Below are positions 37,421 through 49,311 of a stretch of 64,000 nt of DNA, one piece after another; positions within the stretch are counted from its first letter, which is position 1; every line of letters starts with the position of its first letter. This DNA is from Hydrogenophaga borbori (GTDB taxonomy: Bacteria > Pseudomonadota > Gammaproteobacteria > Burkholderiales > Burkholderiaceae_C). A program made the position numbers and the translations under genes. Location: contig NZ_QVLS01000001.1 in NCBI RefSeq assembly GCF_003417535.1, positions 248,001-312,000 of the forward strand, written 5' to 3'. Under the pieces are notes generated by a model. That model did no database searches, had not been told where the DNA came from, and saw only the letters and a list, made by a program, of their open reading frames with translations.

Positions 37421-38058
37421 GGCTTGCGCACGCTGAGCAGGTGGCGGGCGAAACGCTCGGTGGACACCTCCATCGCCAGGAGGTACTCGTCCACGCGGGC
37501 GCGGAAGTAGCGCCAGAAGATCAGCGCCGGGATCGCGATGATCAGGCCGAAGGCGGTGTTGTAGAGCGCGATGGAGATGCCGTGCGCGAGCTGCGCCGGG
37601 TTGCCGCCGCCGGCCGAGATGCCCATGCCGTCGCCGGCCTGCGAGCCGAAGATCTCGATCATGCCGATGACCGTGCCCAGCAGCCCCAGCAGCGGCGCGG
37701 CCGAGGCGATGGTGGCCAGCGCGCCCAGGTAGCGTTGCAGTTTCGCGGCGGCGTGGCGGCCCGCGCCTTCCAGGTTGGCGCGCAGGTCCTCGGCCGTGGC
37801 CTTGGGGTTGGCATTGAAGGTGCGAAAGCCCGTGGCCAGCACCGCGCCGAGCACCGAGTTCTGTTCGAGCTGGGTCACCACGTCGGGGCCGGGGATGCCG
37901 TTGCGCGAGACCATGATGGCTTCGTCGAGCAGCTTGGGGGGCACGATGCGGCTGGCCTTGAGGCTCACGAAGCGCTCGATGACGAGGGCCAGACCGAGCA
38001 CGGAACACACGATCAGGGGCCAGATCGGCCATCCGGCCGCTTGTATGATGGACAACAA
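37417..38058 (-). CDS. exbB: MotA/TolQ/ExbB proton channel family protein
   Basis: This 213-residue protein has three hydrophobic segments (IIQAAGWPIWPLIVCSVLGLALVIERF, the LATIASAAPLLGLLGTVIGMIEIF motif in the middle, and IALYNTAFGLIIAIPALIFWRYF). It is the channel partner of ExbD and the first gene of the exbB-exbD-lpxK-Trm112-kdsB-adk transcript. Confidence 0.95.
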   Translation of the reverse strand: MLSIIQAAGWPIWPLIVCSVLGLALVIERFVSLKASRIVPPKLLDEAIMVSRNGIPGPDVVTQLEQNSVLGAVLATGFRTFNANPKATAEDLRANLEGAGRHAAAKLQRYLGALATIASAAPLLGLLGTVIGMIEIFGSQAGDGMGISAGGGNPAQLAHGISIALYNTAFGLIIAIPALIFWRYFRARVDEYLLAMEVSTERFARHLLSVRKP

Positions 38059-38410
38059 CTCAGGGCTCCGGTCTAGGGCGCGCTGGCGGCGCCGGGCAAC
38101 AGCGCCGGATTATGGCCCAGCCCTCCGCGCGCTTGCCTTCCATCGAACGATGCGCGCGCCCTCTGCCGTGACGGCCGGACGCGCCCCCTGAAGTCCACAC
38201 CGCCTGTGGACATCTTTGTGAAGAACCCGGCGGACAAGCCCCACAACCCCAGCGTTTGCGCGCTTTTCGACAGATTGATGAAAATTTGGGCAGTACAAAG
38301 TGCTTTGGAATCAAGGCACTGCGCGCCAAGCCTTGGTCTGTCGGGCTTTGGCGACATCAACCCCAGTATTGGTGCGGCTTGTGGACACGTTTGACCCTTT
38401 CGAGCCAGCA
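38059..38410. other. Divergent intergenic region exbB/xseA (352 bases)
   Basis: No conserved reading frame, RNA or repeat is evident. It must contain promoters for both exbB and xseA. The stretch at about 38200-38310 is noticeably less GC-rich than its surroundings and is the most likely promoter area, but I found no clear -35/-10 pair. Confidence 0.5.
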
Positions 38411-39709
38411 ATGAAGCCACTGCGCATGGCCGACGGCCCAGGCGGCGCGCGTTTCTGGGCGGTTGGCGCGCTGGTACGAGCGGTGGCGGACGCCTTGGCT
38501 TCGCGCTTCAATCCCGTCGCGGTCCAGGGGGAGATTTCGGGCTTCTCGCGCGCGGCCAGCGGGCATTGCTACTTCTCGCTCAAGGACGACGCTGGCCAGC
38601 TGCGCTGCGCCATGTTCCGCCGTGCGGCCGAACAGGTGGGCTTCCCCGTGCGCGACGGCCAGCGCGTGCAGGTGCAGGGCCGGCTGGACGTCTACGGCCC
38701 GCGCGGCGACCTGCAGCTGATTGTGGAGAGCCTGCGCCTGGCCGGGCAGGGCAGCCTGTACGAGCAGTTCCTGCAGCTGAAGGCCGCGCTGCAGGCCGAG
38801 GGCCTGTTCGACGCCGAACGCAAGCGGTCGCTGCCCACCCAGCCGCGGCACATTGGCGTGGTCACCTCGCTGGGCGCGGCCGCCCTGCGCGACGTGGCCA
38901 CCGCCTTGCGCCGGCGCGTGCCGCACATCCCGGTGACGGTGTTTCCCGCCTCGGTGCAGGGGGCGCAGGCCCCGGCCGAGCTGGTGGCCGCGCTGGCCGC
39001 GGCGGCGGCGCACCAAGGCCCGCGCGGCGCCTGCGACGTGCTGCTGCTGGTGCGCGGCGGCGGCTCGCTCGAAGACCTCTGGGCGTTCAACGACGCGGCC
39101 GTGGTGCGCGCGGTGGCGGCCTCGCCCGTGCCCGTGGTGGTGGGCGTGGGGCACGAGACCGATTTCAGCCTGGCCGACTTCGCCGCCGACCTGCGCGCGC
39201 CCACGCCCACCGCGGCGGCCGAGCTCTGCGCGCCCGACCGGCGCCAGCGCGAGCTCGAACTGGAGCGCCTGCAGGGCCTGCTGCGCCAGGGCGTGCAGGA
39301 CGCGCTCGATGGTCGCGCGCAGCGGCTCGACCGGCTCGCGGCCCACCTGGGCCGGCCTTCGGCGCGCCTGGCGCAGGCGGGCGAGCAGCTGGCGCGCTGG
39401 CAGGGGCGGCTGCACAAGGGCATGGCGCTCGCGGTGCAGCGCCAGCATTGGCGGCTCGACGAACTGCAGGCCCGCCTGCCGCCCGCCCTCAAGCGCGGCC
39501 TGGACGCGCGCGCGCAGCGCCTGCGGCGTGCCGAGGACTCGCTGGCCCTGCTCGATCCGCGCCTGGTGCTGCAGCGCGGCTACGCCTATCTCACCGATCC
39601 GCAAGGCCAGGCCATCACCCGCGTGGCACAGGCTTTGCCGGGGACCGAGGTGCAGGCCACGCTGGCCGACGGCGTGCTGCCGCTGCGCGTGCGCGGGCCT
39701 GGCGCATAG
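38411..39709 (+). CDS. xseA: Exodeoxyribonuclease VII large subunit
   Basis: This 432-residue protein has the N-terminal OB-fold (VQGEISGFSRAASGHCYFSLKDDAGQLRCAMFR) and the catalytic core (IGVVTSLGAAALRDVATALRRR, LLLVRGGGSLEDLWAFNDAAVVRAVAASPVPVVVGVGHETDFSLADFAADLRAPTPTAAAEL in separate parts). Coiled-coil helices follow, with a conserved RGYAYLTDPQGQAITRVAQ end. With XseB it degrades single-stranded DNA. A further start at 38426 is possible; the ATG at 38411 keeps slightly more N terminus. Confidence 0.96.
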   Translation: MKPLRMADGPGGARFWAVGALVRAVADALASRFNPVAVQGEISGFSRAASGHCYFSLKDDAGQLRCAMFRRAAEQVGFPVRDGQRVQVQGRLDVYGPRGDLQLIVESLRLAGQGSLYEQFLQLKAALQAEGLFDAERKRSLPTQPRHIGVVTSLGAAALRDVATALRRRVPHIPVTVFPASVQGAQAPAELVAALAAAAAHQGPRGACDVLLLVRGGGSLEDLWAFNDAAVVRAVAASPVPVVVGVGHETDFSLADFAADLRAPTPTAAAELCAPDRRQRELELERLQGLLRQGVQDALDGRAQRLDRLAAHLGRPSARLAQAGEQLARWQGRLHKGMALAVQRQHWRLDELQARLPPALKRGLDARAQRLRRAEDSLALLDPRLVLQRGYAYLTDPQGQAITRVAQALPGTEVQATLADGVLPLRVRGPGA

Positions 39710-39799
39710 GCCGCGCATAACCCCGCGGGCGATGCCGTCACCGGCGCTGCCTACAATCCGCCCCGACCCCACCCACAACCCATCAAAAAGAGGACGCAC

Positions 39800-40381
39800 A
39801 TGGAACACACCCTGCCCCCGCTGCCCTATGGCCTGGACGACCTGGCCCCGAACTACAGCCGCGAGACGCTGGAGTACCACCACGGCAAGCACCACAACGC
39901 CTATGTGGTGAACCTCAACAACCTGCAAAAGGGCACCGAGTTCGAGAGCATGGACCTCGAGTCCATCGTCAAGAAGTCCAGCGGCGGCATCTACAACAAC
40001 GCCGCCCAGATCTGGAACCACACCTTCTTCTGGAACTGCATGAAGCCCAACGGCGGCGGCGAGCCTTCGGGCGCGCTGGCCGATGCCATCAAGGCCAAGT
40101 GGGGCAGCTACGCCGCCTTCAAGGAAGCCTTCACCAAGAGCGCCGTGGGCAACTTCGGCTCGGGCTGGACCTGGCTGGTGAAGAAGGCCGACGGCAGCGT
40201 GGACATCGTCAACACCGGTGCCGCCGGCACGCCGCTGACCACCGCCGACAAGGCCCTGCTGACCGTGGACGTGTGGGAGCACGCCTACTACATCGACTAC
40301 CGCAACGCGCGTCCCAAGTTCGTCGAGACCTTCCTCGACAAGCTGGTGAACTGGTCCTTCGCCGAGAAGAACTTCGCCTGA
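39800..40381 (+). CDS. sodB: Superoxide dismutase, Fe type
   Basis: This 193-residue protein has the four metal ligands in [20 protein letters not shown] and [13 protein letters not shown], and the Fe-SOD pattern FGSGWTWLV. It dismutates superoxide in the cytoplasm. A TACAAT hexamer at 39752-39757 may be the -10 box of its promoter. A terminator follows. Confidence 0.97.
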   Translation: MEHTLPPLPYGLDDLAPNYSRETLEYHHGKHHNAYVVNLNNLQKGTEFESMDLESIVKKSSGGIYNNAAQIWNHTFFWNCMKPNGGGEPSGALADAIKAKWGSYAAFKEAFTKSAVGNFGSGWTWLVKKADGSVDIVNTGAAGTPLTTADKALLTVDVWEHAYYIDYRNARPKFVETFLDKLVNWSFAEKNFA

Positions 40382-40399
40382 TCGGCATGCGCCAGGCAC

Positions 40400-40432
40400 A
40401 AGGGCTCGAGGGGCGACCTTCGGGCCCTTTTT
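40400..40432 (+). terminator. Rho-independent terminator after sodB
   Basis: AAGGGCTCGAGG (40400-40411) pairs with CCTTCGGGCCCTT (40417-40429) in a long, slightly imperfect stem, and the 3' arm runs into five T. Confidence 0.8.
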
Positions 40433-40484
40433 GCTGCCCGGCCCGCCCGGCGCGTGCAAATTTCTTCGTGCCTGTTTTGTATTG

Positions 40485-40560
40485 TGGGAGTTCGATCCCA
40501 AAATCAAAGGTTTGGCGCTTGCGCTGAAAGCACAATCACGGGATACGGATCACCGTATCC
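40485..40560. promoter_or_regulatory. Two palindromes in the leader of the monomeric icd gene
   Basis: TGGGA-GTTCGA-TCCCA lies at 40485-40500, and a perfect 8-bp palindrome GGATACGG-ATCA-CCGTATCC at 40541-40560, 61 bases before the ATG. Either could be an operator or an mRNA hairpin for the downstream isocitrate dehydrogenase gene. No regulator can be named. Confidence 0.5.
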
Positions 40561-40621
40561 GCGCGACCTGTCCGCCTGCCGGTCGGCCAGCGCCGCACCC
40601 AACAACCTCCGGAGATAAGCC

Positions 40622-42859
<2,238 letters not shown>

Positions 42860-42898
42860 GCCCGGGCGGGCCGCCCGCCGCCAGGGGCCCGAAGGAAA

Positions 42899-42925
42899 AG
42901 GCCGCCGGATCCGGCGGCCTTTTTA
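42899..42925 (+). terminator. Rho-independent terminator after monomeric icd
   Basis: AGGCCGCCGG and CCGGCGGCCT (42899-42908 and 42911-42920) form a 10-bp stem with the central AT, followed by a T run to 42925. It also overlaps the end of the converging DUF192 gene. Confidence 0.9.
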
Positions 42926-43372
42926 TTTGCCGAAGGCCTGTCCGCTCAAGCGCGCACCGGCCTGGATGCCGCGCTTCTTGAACCAGCCCTGGTGCATCTC
43001 CAGCACGTAGCGCACCGGCTTGTCCGAGCAGTGCGAGTCTAGGCTCTGCGGCTGCATGTCCGCCAGGTTGACGATGGTGCCGTCGTCGTCCACGAAGGCC
43101 GCGGTCAGCGGCAGCAGGGTGTTCTTCATCCAGAAGCACTGGGTGGCGGCCTGCTCGAACACGAAGAGCATGCCTTCGTTGGCCGGCATCTCCCGGCGGA
43201 ACATGAGGCCGATGGTGCGCGCCTGCGGCGTGGCGGCCACCTGCGCGTGGATGAGGTGCATGTTGGCCGACAGGCTGATGCGGGGCAGGTTGAGCTGCGG
43301 GCCGTCCTGGGACCAGGCCGGGCCCGAGGCCAGCAGGCACAGGCCAAGCAGTCGGGTGAACAGGGCTTTCAT
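42923..43372 (-). CDS. DUF192 family exported protein
   Basis: This 149-residue protein has a signal peptide ([21 protein letters not shown]) followed by a DUF192 domain: [58 protein letters not shown]-type ending [12 protein letters not shown]. The family is a small periplasmic beta-barrel of unknown function. It lies between the two icd genes on the opposite strand. Confidence 0.92.
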   Translation of the reverse strand: MKALFTRLLGLCLLASGPAWSQDGPQLNLPRISLSANMHLIHAQVAATPQARTIGLMFRREMPANEGMLFVFEQAATQCFWMKNTLLPLTAAFVDDDGTIVNLADMQPQSLDSHCSDKPVRYVLEMHQGWFKKRGIQAGARLSGQAFGK

Positions 43373-43508
43373 GCGGCGTGTGGGGGCGGTGACGAGGGGC
43401 TTGCATTGTCTGCCATCGGGGCAGGGCGGGCCAGAGCGCCCGGCGAAAGGCCAGCGTCTAGAATTTCCGGTCCCCCTCTCTCATTCGCCACCCGGAACGT
43501 TCCCCGAC

Positions 43509-44765
<1,257 letters not shown>

Positions 44766-44775
44766 GCGGTGCGGC

Positions 44776-45849
44776 TCAGCGCGGCGGGCCCTCGGGCAGC
44801 AGCCGCCGCAAGCCGGCGCCAACCGCCGCGCGGATGCGCGGGCTGTGCAGGCAGGCCGCGCCCACCAGGCCCAGCGTGGACCCGACCACCGTGTCCATCA
44901 GTCGGGCCTGCATCAGCGGCTGCGGCGCCGCCACGAAACCCTGTCCCGCTTCCGCCAGCAGCAGCGCCAGCGGCGTGATGAAGACGGCCGCCAGCCCGTA
45001 GTGGCGCACCACCAGGGTCTCGATCACCAGGGTCAGCGCCGTGACCACGGCGGCCACGGTCCATGGCCCCAGTGGCAGTTGGACGATGCCGAGGAACACC
45101 AGCAGGCCGAGCGCGGTGCCGAGGGTGCGCTGCACCTGCCGCGTCCAGGCCGCGCGCAGCGAGGCGCCCTGGATGATGGCCAGGCAGCTCACCGGTACCC
45201 AGTAGGGCCGGTCCAGCTGCAGGGCGTGCGCCGCCACCAGCGACAGGCCGACGAAGCCGCCGATCATCACCGAGTCCACCACCACGTGGTCGAAGCCCGG
45301 CTGCGCGGGCGCGCTCGGCGCCGGCACGCCGTGCCGGCTCACGATGTGCAGGCTGTAGAAGAAGGCGATGGCGACGGCCAGCACCGTGCCCAGCGCCACG
45401 GCCCCCACCTGGAGGATGGCGTCGCGCCCATGCACGGGGCTGTAGGCACCGATCGCCGCGGCCATGACGAAGAACAGGCTGCCGGGCGGGGGCGCCGCGT
45501 AGAAGCGGCAGACCATGGTGACGAGCACGGTGATGAGCATGAGCAAGGGCACCACCAGCGGCGGGACCAGGTGCCCCAGCAGGCCCAGCGCGTAGCTGCA
45601 GCCCATGCCGAAGGCGCAGGCCATCAGCCAGGCCATGCGGTGCGCCAGCCGCGTGGCGGGCAGGTGCAGGAAGACCAGACCGCCCAGCGAGCCGGCCAGA
45701 CCCAGGCCCAGCTCACCATAGGCTGCGCCGATGAAGATCGGCAGGCCACTGGCGAGCGCGGCGGCCACCGGCATTTCCCAGGGCCGGTCGCTGCGGTTCA
45801 CGCGCGCCAGCTGGCGCCATTCGTTGAGCAGAAAGGGCTTCAGGGCCAT
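44776..45849 (-). CDS. FUSC-family inner-membrane protein
   Basis: This 357-residue protein has about ten hydrophobic segments in two sets, the pattern of FUSC/AaeB-like proteins. The second set contains YWVPVSCLAIIQGASLRAAWTRQVQRTLGTALG, the typical FUSC_2 motif. Family members form the inner-membrane part of efflux systems for aromatic acids. Its ATG overlaps the stop of the UDG-family gene by ten bases. Confidence 0.88.
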   Translation of the reverse strand: MALKPFLLNEWRQLARVNRSDRPWEMPVAAALASGLPIFIGAAYGELGLGLAGSLGGLVFLHLPATRLAHRMAWLMACAFGMGCSYALGLLGHLVPPLVVPLLMLITVLVTMVCRFYAAPPPGSLFFVMAAAIGAYSPVHGRDAILQVGAVALGTVLAVAIAFFYSLHIVSRHGVPAPSAPAQPGFDHVVVDSVMIGGFVGLSLVAAHALQLDRPYWVPVSCLAIIQGASLRAAWTRQVQRTLGTALGLLVFLGIVQLPLGPWTVAAVVTALTLVIETLVVRHYGLAAVFITPLALLLAEAGQGFVAAPQPLMQARLMDTVVGSTLGLVGAACLHSPRIRAAVGAGLRRLLPEGPPR

Positions 45850-46499
45850 GGGTTCCCCGTCGGCGGCCGTGCCAGCGCGGCCGCCACGCGCGCGCGCAGG
45901 GCCGGCAGCACCTCGTCTTCAAACCAGGGGTTGTCGCGCAGCCAGCGGTTGTTGCGCGGGCTGGGGTGGGGCAGGGGCAGCAGCCCCGGGCCGCCGTCGC
46001 GCCAGGCGCGCACCGTCTCGGTCAGCGTGGCGCGGGCCGCCGGCCCCAGGTGCCAGGCCTGTGCGTGGCGGCCGACCGCCAGCACCAGTTCCACCCGCGG
46101 GAGCTGAGCCAGCAAGGCGGCGCGCCAGGCCGGGGCGCATTCCGGGCGGGGCGGCAGGTCACCGCCCGGGCCGGTGCCGGGGTAGCACAGGCCCATGGGC
46201 AACAGGGCCACGGCGCTTGGGTCGTAAAAGGTGCGGGTGTCCACGCCCATCCAGTCGCGCAGGCGCTTGCCGCTCGCGTCGTCGAAGGGAATGCCGCTGA
46301 GGTTCACGCGCCGCCCCGGCGCCTGGCCCGCGACCAGGACGCGGGCCGTGGCGCCCAGCTGCAGCACGGGGCGTGGCGGGTGCGGCAGCCGCTCCGCGCA
46401 GAGCCGGCACTGGCGCACCTCGCCCAGCAGGCGTTCGAGGGCGCTGGCGGAAGGAGAGGATGGGGTGCGCGAAGCCATGGCGGACCGGAAGGCGCCCAT
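45840..46499 (-). CDS. Uracil-DNA glycosylase family protein
   Basis: This protein of about 219 residues has a UDG-superfamily fold signature: LVAGQAPGRRVNLSGIPFDDASGKRLRDWMGV (motif 1 region), LALVGRH-like VLAVGRHAQAWHL, and PHPSPRNNRWLRDNPWFE (motif 2). A Cys pair in VRQCRLCAERL could belong to an Fe-S cluster as in families 4 and 5. The substrate base is not certain. The start may be 46499 or 46478, and the preceding sequence lacks a clear ribosome binding site. Confidence 0.85.
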   Translation of the reverse strand: MGAFRSAMASRTPSSPSASALERLLGEVRQCRLCAERLPHPPRPVLQLGATARVLVAGQAPGRRVNLSGIPFDDASGKRLRDWMGVDTRTFYDPSAVALLPMGLCYPGTGPGGDLPPRPECAPAWRAALLAQLPRVELVLAVGRHAQAWHLGPAARATLTETVRAWRDGGPGLLPLPHPSPRNNRWLRDNPWFEDEVLPALRARVAAALARPPTGNPWP

Positions 46500-46666
46500 T
46501 GTCGCGCCCTGGCGACGGTGGGCGCGCCGGTGGGGCGTGGCCGAGCGCGCGGGCGCGCGCATCGCGCGGCGGTGCCGCCGCCAGTGGCGTCAAGGGGCAC
46601 TGGGGCGGGTGGAAGAAACACCCCGCGCGGGCGGGCGGGGGCGTTTCGGCGAGGCGCGAACCGGTG

Positions 46667-46942
46667 TCAGCGCTGCTGCTGGGACGGGTCGCCGCGCTGA
46701 CCGCCCTGACCACCCTGTTGACCGCCTTGCTGGTGGCGCGGGCCGTCCTCGGCGCGCTGCTGCTCCTGCTTGCGCGGGCTGGGGCTGTCGTCCGGGCGCG
46801 GCTGGCCGGCCTGGTTGCGGTTCTGACTCGGGTTCTGGGGATTCTGGTTCTGCTGCTGGGACGGGTTCTGTTGCGCCTCCTGCTGCTTCTGTCCCGCGCT
46901 GGGTTTTTGCTGGTTCGGGTTCTGGTTCTGCTGGTTCGGCAT
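46667..46942 (-). CDS. Small Asn/Gln/Pro-rich disordered protein
   Basis: This 91-residue protein is almost wholly low-complexity (MPNQQNQNPNQQKPSAGQKQ and onward; NQNPQNPSQNRNQ, GGQQGGQGGQRGD), with no hydrophobic core. AGGAG six bases before the ATG and a sigma-54-type promoter 59 bases upstream argue that it is expressed. No function is known; such sequences can act as hydrophilins or form condensates under stress (inference). It is divergent from the gene at 47080. Confidence 0.75.
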   Translation of the reverse strand: MPNQQNQNPNQQKPSAGQKQQEAQQNPSQQQNQNPQNPSQNRNQAGQPRPDDSPSPRKQEQQRAEDGPRHQQGGQQGGQGGQRGDPSQQQR

Positions 46943-46999
46943 GTCGATCTCCTGGGGTTGATGAAGCCGTCGCCAACGCGGCGCCGACACGCAGCGATT

Positions 47000-47015
47000 G
47001 GCAATCCCCGTGCCC
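47000..47015 (-). promoter_or_regulatory. Sigma-54 promoter for the N/Q-rich gene
   Basis: The minus strand reads GGGCACG-GGGA-TTGC-C: exact -24 GG and -12 GC separated by ten bases, 13 of the 15 core positions as in TGGCACG-N4-TTGC or neutral. The predicted transcript start near 46990 leaves a leader of about 48 bases. Confidence 0.8.
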
Positions 47016-47034
47016 ATCGCCTGCGCCGGCGACA

Positions 47035-47050
47035 CGGCACGCGGCTTGCC
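47035..47050 (+). promoter_or_regulatory. Sigma-54 promoter for the gene at 47080
   Basis: CGGCACG-CGGC-TTGC-C matches the -24/-12 consensus at all but the first base, with GG and GC ten bases apart. It ends 30 bases before the ATG and lies back-to-back with the promoter at 47000-47015. Confidence 0.82.
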
Positions 47051-47079
47051 CGCTGCGGTGTCTTTGCAGGAGGTCCGAT

Positions 47080-47376
47080 ATGCCCAAGCCCCCTTCACCG
47101 CGCCGTGGCGCGGCGGTGCCCCGCGCCGCACCGCGACAGTCCGTCAACACCGGCCAACCACCGCTGACGCCGGGCGCCGGTCCCCGCCCGCGGCACGAGG
47201 CACTCGAATTGCCTCACGAGCGCGACGAAGGCCTGCGCGCCACTCGGGCCGAGCCCGATCCCGTGATCGAGCAGGCCGGGCGGGACCTTGAGTCCGGCCA
47301 GGTGGACACCGACCTGCGCGCCACACCAGGCCTGGACGCACGGCGCCGCGAGGCGCTGCTGCGCCGGGGTGGCTGA
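47080..47376 (+). CDS. Small charged hypothetical protein
   Basis: I do not recognise this 98-residue protein. The N-terminal half is Pro/Arg-rich and the C-terminal half is acidic-helical (ELPHERDEGLRAT, EPDPVIEQAGRDLESGQVDTDLRATPGLDARRREALL). The repeated acidic/basic register suggests a soluble, partly disordered stress protein. AGGAGG six bases before the ATG and a sigma-54 promoter support it. Confidence 0.78.
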   Translation: MPKPPSPRRGAAVPRAAPRQSVNTGQPPLTPGAGPRPRHEALELPHERDEGLRATRAEPDPVIEQAGRDLESGQVDTDLRATPGLDARRREALLRRGG

Positions 47377-47401
47377 GGCCCCGGTCGGCCGCCGGCCGGC
47401 T

Positions 47402-47417
47402 GGGCATGGCACTTGCC
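47402..47417 (+). promoter_or_regulatory. Sigma-54 promoter for the gene at 47478
   Basis: GGGCATG-GCAC-TTGC-C has the invariant GG and GC with the correct ten-base spacing and differs from TGGCACG-N4-TTGC at two positions. The predicted leader is about 50 bases. Confidence 0.72.
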
Positions 47418-47477
47418 GGGGGTTGGCAGGCCGGCACGAGACGCCGGCGCCCTCATTTCCACAGCAAGGAGCATGTG

Positions 47478-47717
47478 ATGGCACAGCAGGAACGCGGCCG
47501 CCCCCCGGGCGGCCAGGCCCAGGGGTCGGACCAGCACCCGTACGGCGGCCGGGGCGGCTATGGGCGCACGCCCGGCCCGGCGGAGCGGGAGGACGAGCGG
47601 CGCGCCCGGCCCCCGTCCCCACCGGGCGCCGGCCGTGGCCCGGCCGGCACGCCGAATCCCGAGGGCCCATCGAACGGAACACGGGACAGCGCTTCCGGCG
47701 ACCGGCGCGGGCGCTGA
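47478..47717 (+). CDS. Small Gly/Pro/Arg-rich hypothetical protein
   Basis: This 79-residue, fully low-complexity protein (MAQQERGRPPGGQAQG, YGGRGGYGRTPGPAERED) is rich in Gly, Pro, Arg and Asp, resembling small disordered RNA-binding-like or hydrophilin proteins. AAGGAG lies seven bases before the ATG. It is followed by a terminator. Function unknown. Confidence 0.7.
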   Translation: MAQQERGRPPGGQAQGSDQHPYGGRGGYGRTPGPAEREDERRARPPSPPGAGRGPAGTPNPEGPSNGTRDSASGDRRGR

Positions 47718-47749
47718 ACACTCGGCGGGCCCGCCTCCGTGGGCCCATT

Positions 47750-47775
47750 GGCCGGCCCCCGCGCCGGCCTTTTTT
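47750..47775 (+). terminator. Rho-independent terminator after the gene at 47478
   Basis: GGCCGGC (47750-47756) and GCCGGCC (47763-47769) form a 7-bp all-GC stem with a six-base loop, followed by six T. It lies just before the stop of the converging rpoN gene. Confidence 0.85.
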
Positions 47776-47786
47776 CGGGGCCGGCC

Positions 47787-49241
47787 TCAGCCGTGCCGGC
47801 GGCGCTTGTCCACCGGCTCGATGCGCAGCAGTTGCCGGTATTTGGTGACGGTGCGCCGCGCCACCACCAGGCCCTGGGCGGTGAGCTGGCGCGTGATGTC
47901 GGCGTCCGACAGCGGGCGCGCCGGGTTCTCGGCCTGGATGATGTCGCCGATCAGCCCGCGGATGGCGGTGCCCGAGCAGGCGTTGCCGGCCGCGCTGACC
48001 ATGGGCCGCGAGAAGAAGTACTTCAACTCGAACACGCCCAGCGGCGTGGCCATGTGCTTGTTGTTCGTCACGCGCGAGACGGTGGACTCGTGCACGCCGA
48101 CTTCCTCGGCGATCTCGCGCAGCACCAGCGGCTTCATGGCCATGGGGCCGAACTCGAGGAAGTGGCGCTGGCGCCGCACGATGGCCTGCGCCACGTCGAG
48201 GATGGTGGAGAAGCGCTGCTCCACATTGCGCAGGGTCCAGCGCGCGTCCTGCAGCTGCTCGCCGAGCGCGCCGCTGCTGCGGCTGCGGTGGCGCTGGTAC
48301 AGCTCGGCGTAGACCTGGTTCAAGCGCACGCGCGGCACCACGGCGGGGTTGAGCTGCACCGACCACTGGCCGCGCTGGCGGCGCACGATCACGTCCGGCA
48401 CGATGTAGTCGACGCGCGAATCGCCGACGCGCCAGCCGGGCCGCGGGTCCAGGTGGCGGATGCGGTCGACCACCGCTTCCACGCGGCGCAGGGGCTCGCG
48501 CAGCGTGGCGGCCAGGCCGGGCACGTCGCGCGCGGCCAGCGCCTGCAGGTGCTCGCCCACGATGCGCTCGGCCAGCGCCCGGCAGGGGCCGTCCTCCATC
48601 TGCCGCACCTGCAGCAGCAGGCATTCGCCTACGCCGCGGGCGGCCACGCCGACGGGCTCCAGCGACTGCACCAGCCGCAGCGCGACCAGCATCTCGGCTG
48701 GGGCCGCGGGCGGCGCGCAGGGCACCAGGCCGGCGATCTCCTCCAGCGGCGTGCGCAGGTAGCCGTCGTCGTCCAGCGACTCCACCACCGCGCGCGCCAG
48801 GGTCAGGTCGCGCGGCGTCAGCGCCATCACGTTGAGCTGGCCGTGCAGGTGCATGGCCAGCGTGGTGGCGCTGGCGGTGAGGTCCATGGCCGTGGCGTCG
48901 CCGTCGCCGGTGGGGCGCAGTGGCGAGCCGCCGTCGTTGATCCACAGCTCGCGGTCGTCGGTGCCACCGATCGGCCCGCTGTCCCACGCTTCGTTGGAGG
49001 CCTTGACCTGGGGTGCGGTGCCGTCGTCGCCGTCCGGGGTCTCGGGGGTCGCGGTGGCCGGGTCGCTGTCGTCCTCGCTTTCCAGGAAAGGGTTGTCGCC
49101 CAGCTTCTGGCGCACCAGCGCCGCGAAGTCCAGCGAGGACATCTGCAGCAGCTGCACGGCGCGCTGCAGGCGCGGTGACAGCGTCTGTGTGGGCGTGGGG
49201 GCCTGCAATGGCCGGATCTCGTTGCGCAGCGCGAGTCCCAT
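47787..49241 (-). CDS. rpoN: RNA polymerase sigma-54 factor
   Basis: This 484-residue protein has all RpoN parts: the Gln/Leu-rich region I (LQRAVQLLQMSSLDF, NPFLE), an acidic region II, the core-binding region, the helix-turn-helix EVGVHESTVSRVTNNKHM and the RpoN box ARRTVTKYR near the C terminus. It directs polymerase to -24/-12 promoters and needs an AAA+ activator. The usual lptB-rpoN-hpf-ptsN context is absent, so this is probably a second, specialised copy. A sigma-54-type promoter lies 55 bases before its start. Confidence 0.97.
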   Translation of the reverse strand: MGLALRNEIRPLQAPTPTQTLSPRLQRAVQLLQMSSLDFAALVRQKLGDNPFLESEDDSDPATATPETPDGDDGTAPQVKASNEAWDSGPIGGTDDRELWINDGGSPLRPTGDGDATAMDLTASATTLAMHLHGQLNVMALTPRDLTLARAVVESLDDDGYLRTPLEEIAGLVPCAPPAAPAEMLVALRLVQSLEPVGVAARGVGECLLLQVRQMEDGPCRALAERIVGEHLQALAARDVPGLAATLREPLRRVEAVVDRIRHLDPRPGWRVGDSRVDYIVPDVIVRRQRGQWSVQLNPAVVPRVRLNQVYAELYQRHRSRSSGALGEQLQDARWTLRNVEQRFSTILDVAQAIVRRQRHFLEFGPMAMKPLVLREIAEEVGVHESTVSRVTNNKHMATPLGVFELKYFFSRPMVSAAGNACSGTAIRGLIGDIIQAENPARPLSDADITRQLTAQGLVVARRTVTKYRQLLRIEPVDKRRRHG

Positions 49242-49295
49242 GGAACCTCCTCTGGTGTGTGGGGCGCCGCCCGCCGGCGCCTGAAGCGCCTGTGT

Positions 49296-49311
49296 CGCAA
49301 GGCCTGTGCCG
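49296..49311 (-). promoter_or_regulatory. Sigma-54 promoter upstream of rpoN
   Basis: The minus strand reads CGGCACA-GGCC-TTGC-G, with GG and GC ten bases apart. The predicted start near 49285 gives a 44-base leader before the rpoN ATG, implying positive autoregulation. Confidence 0.75.
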
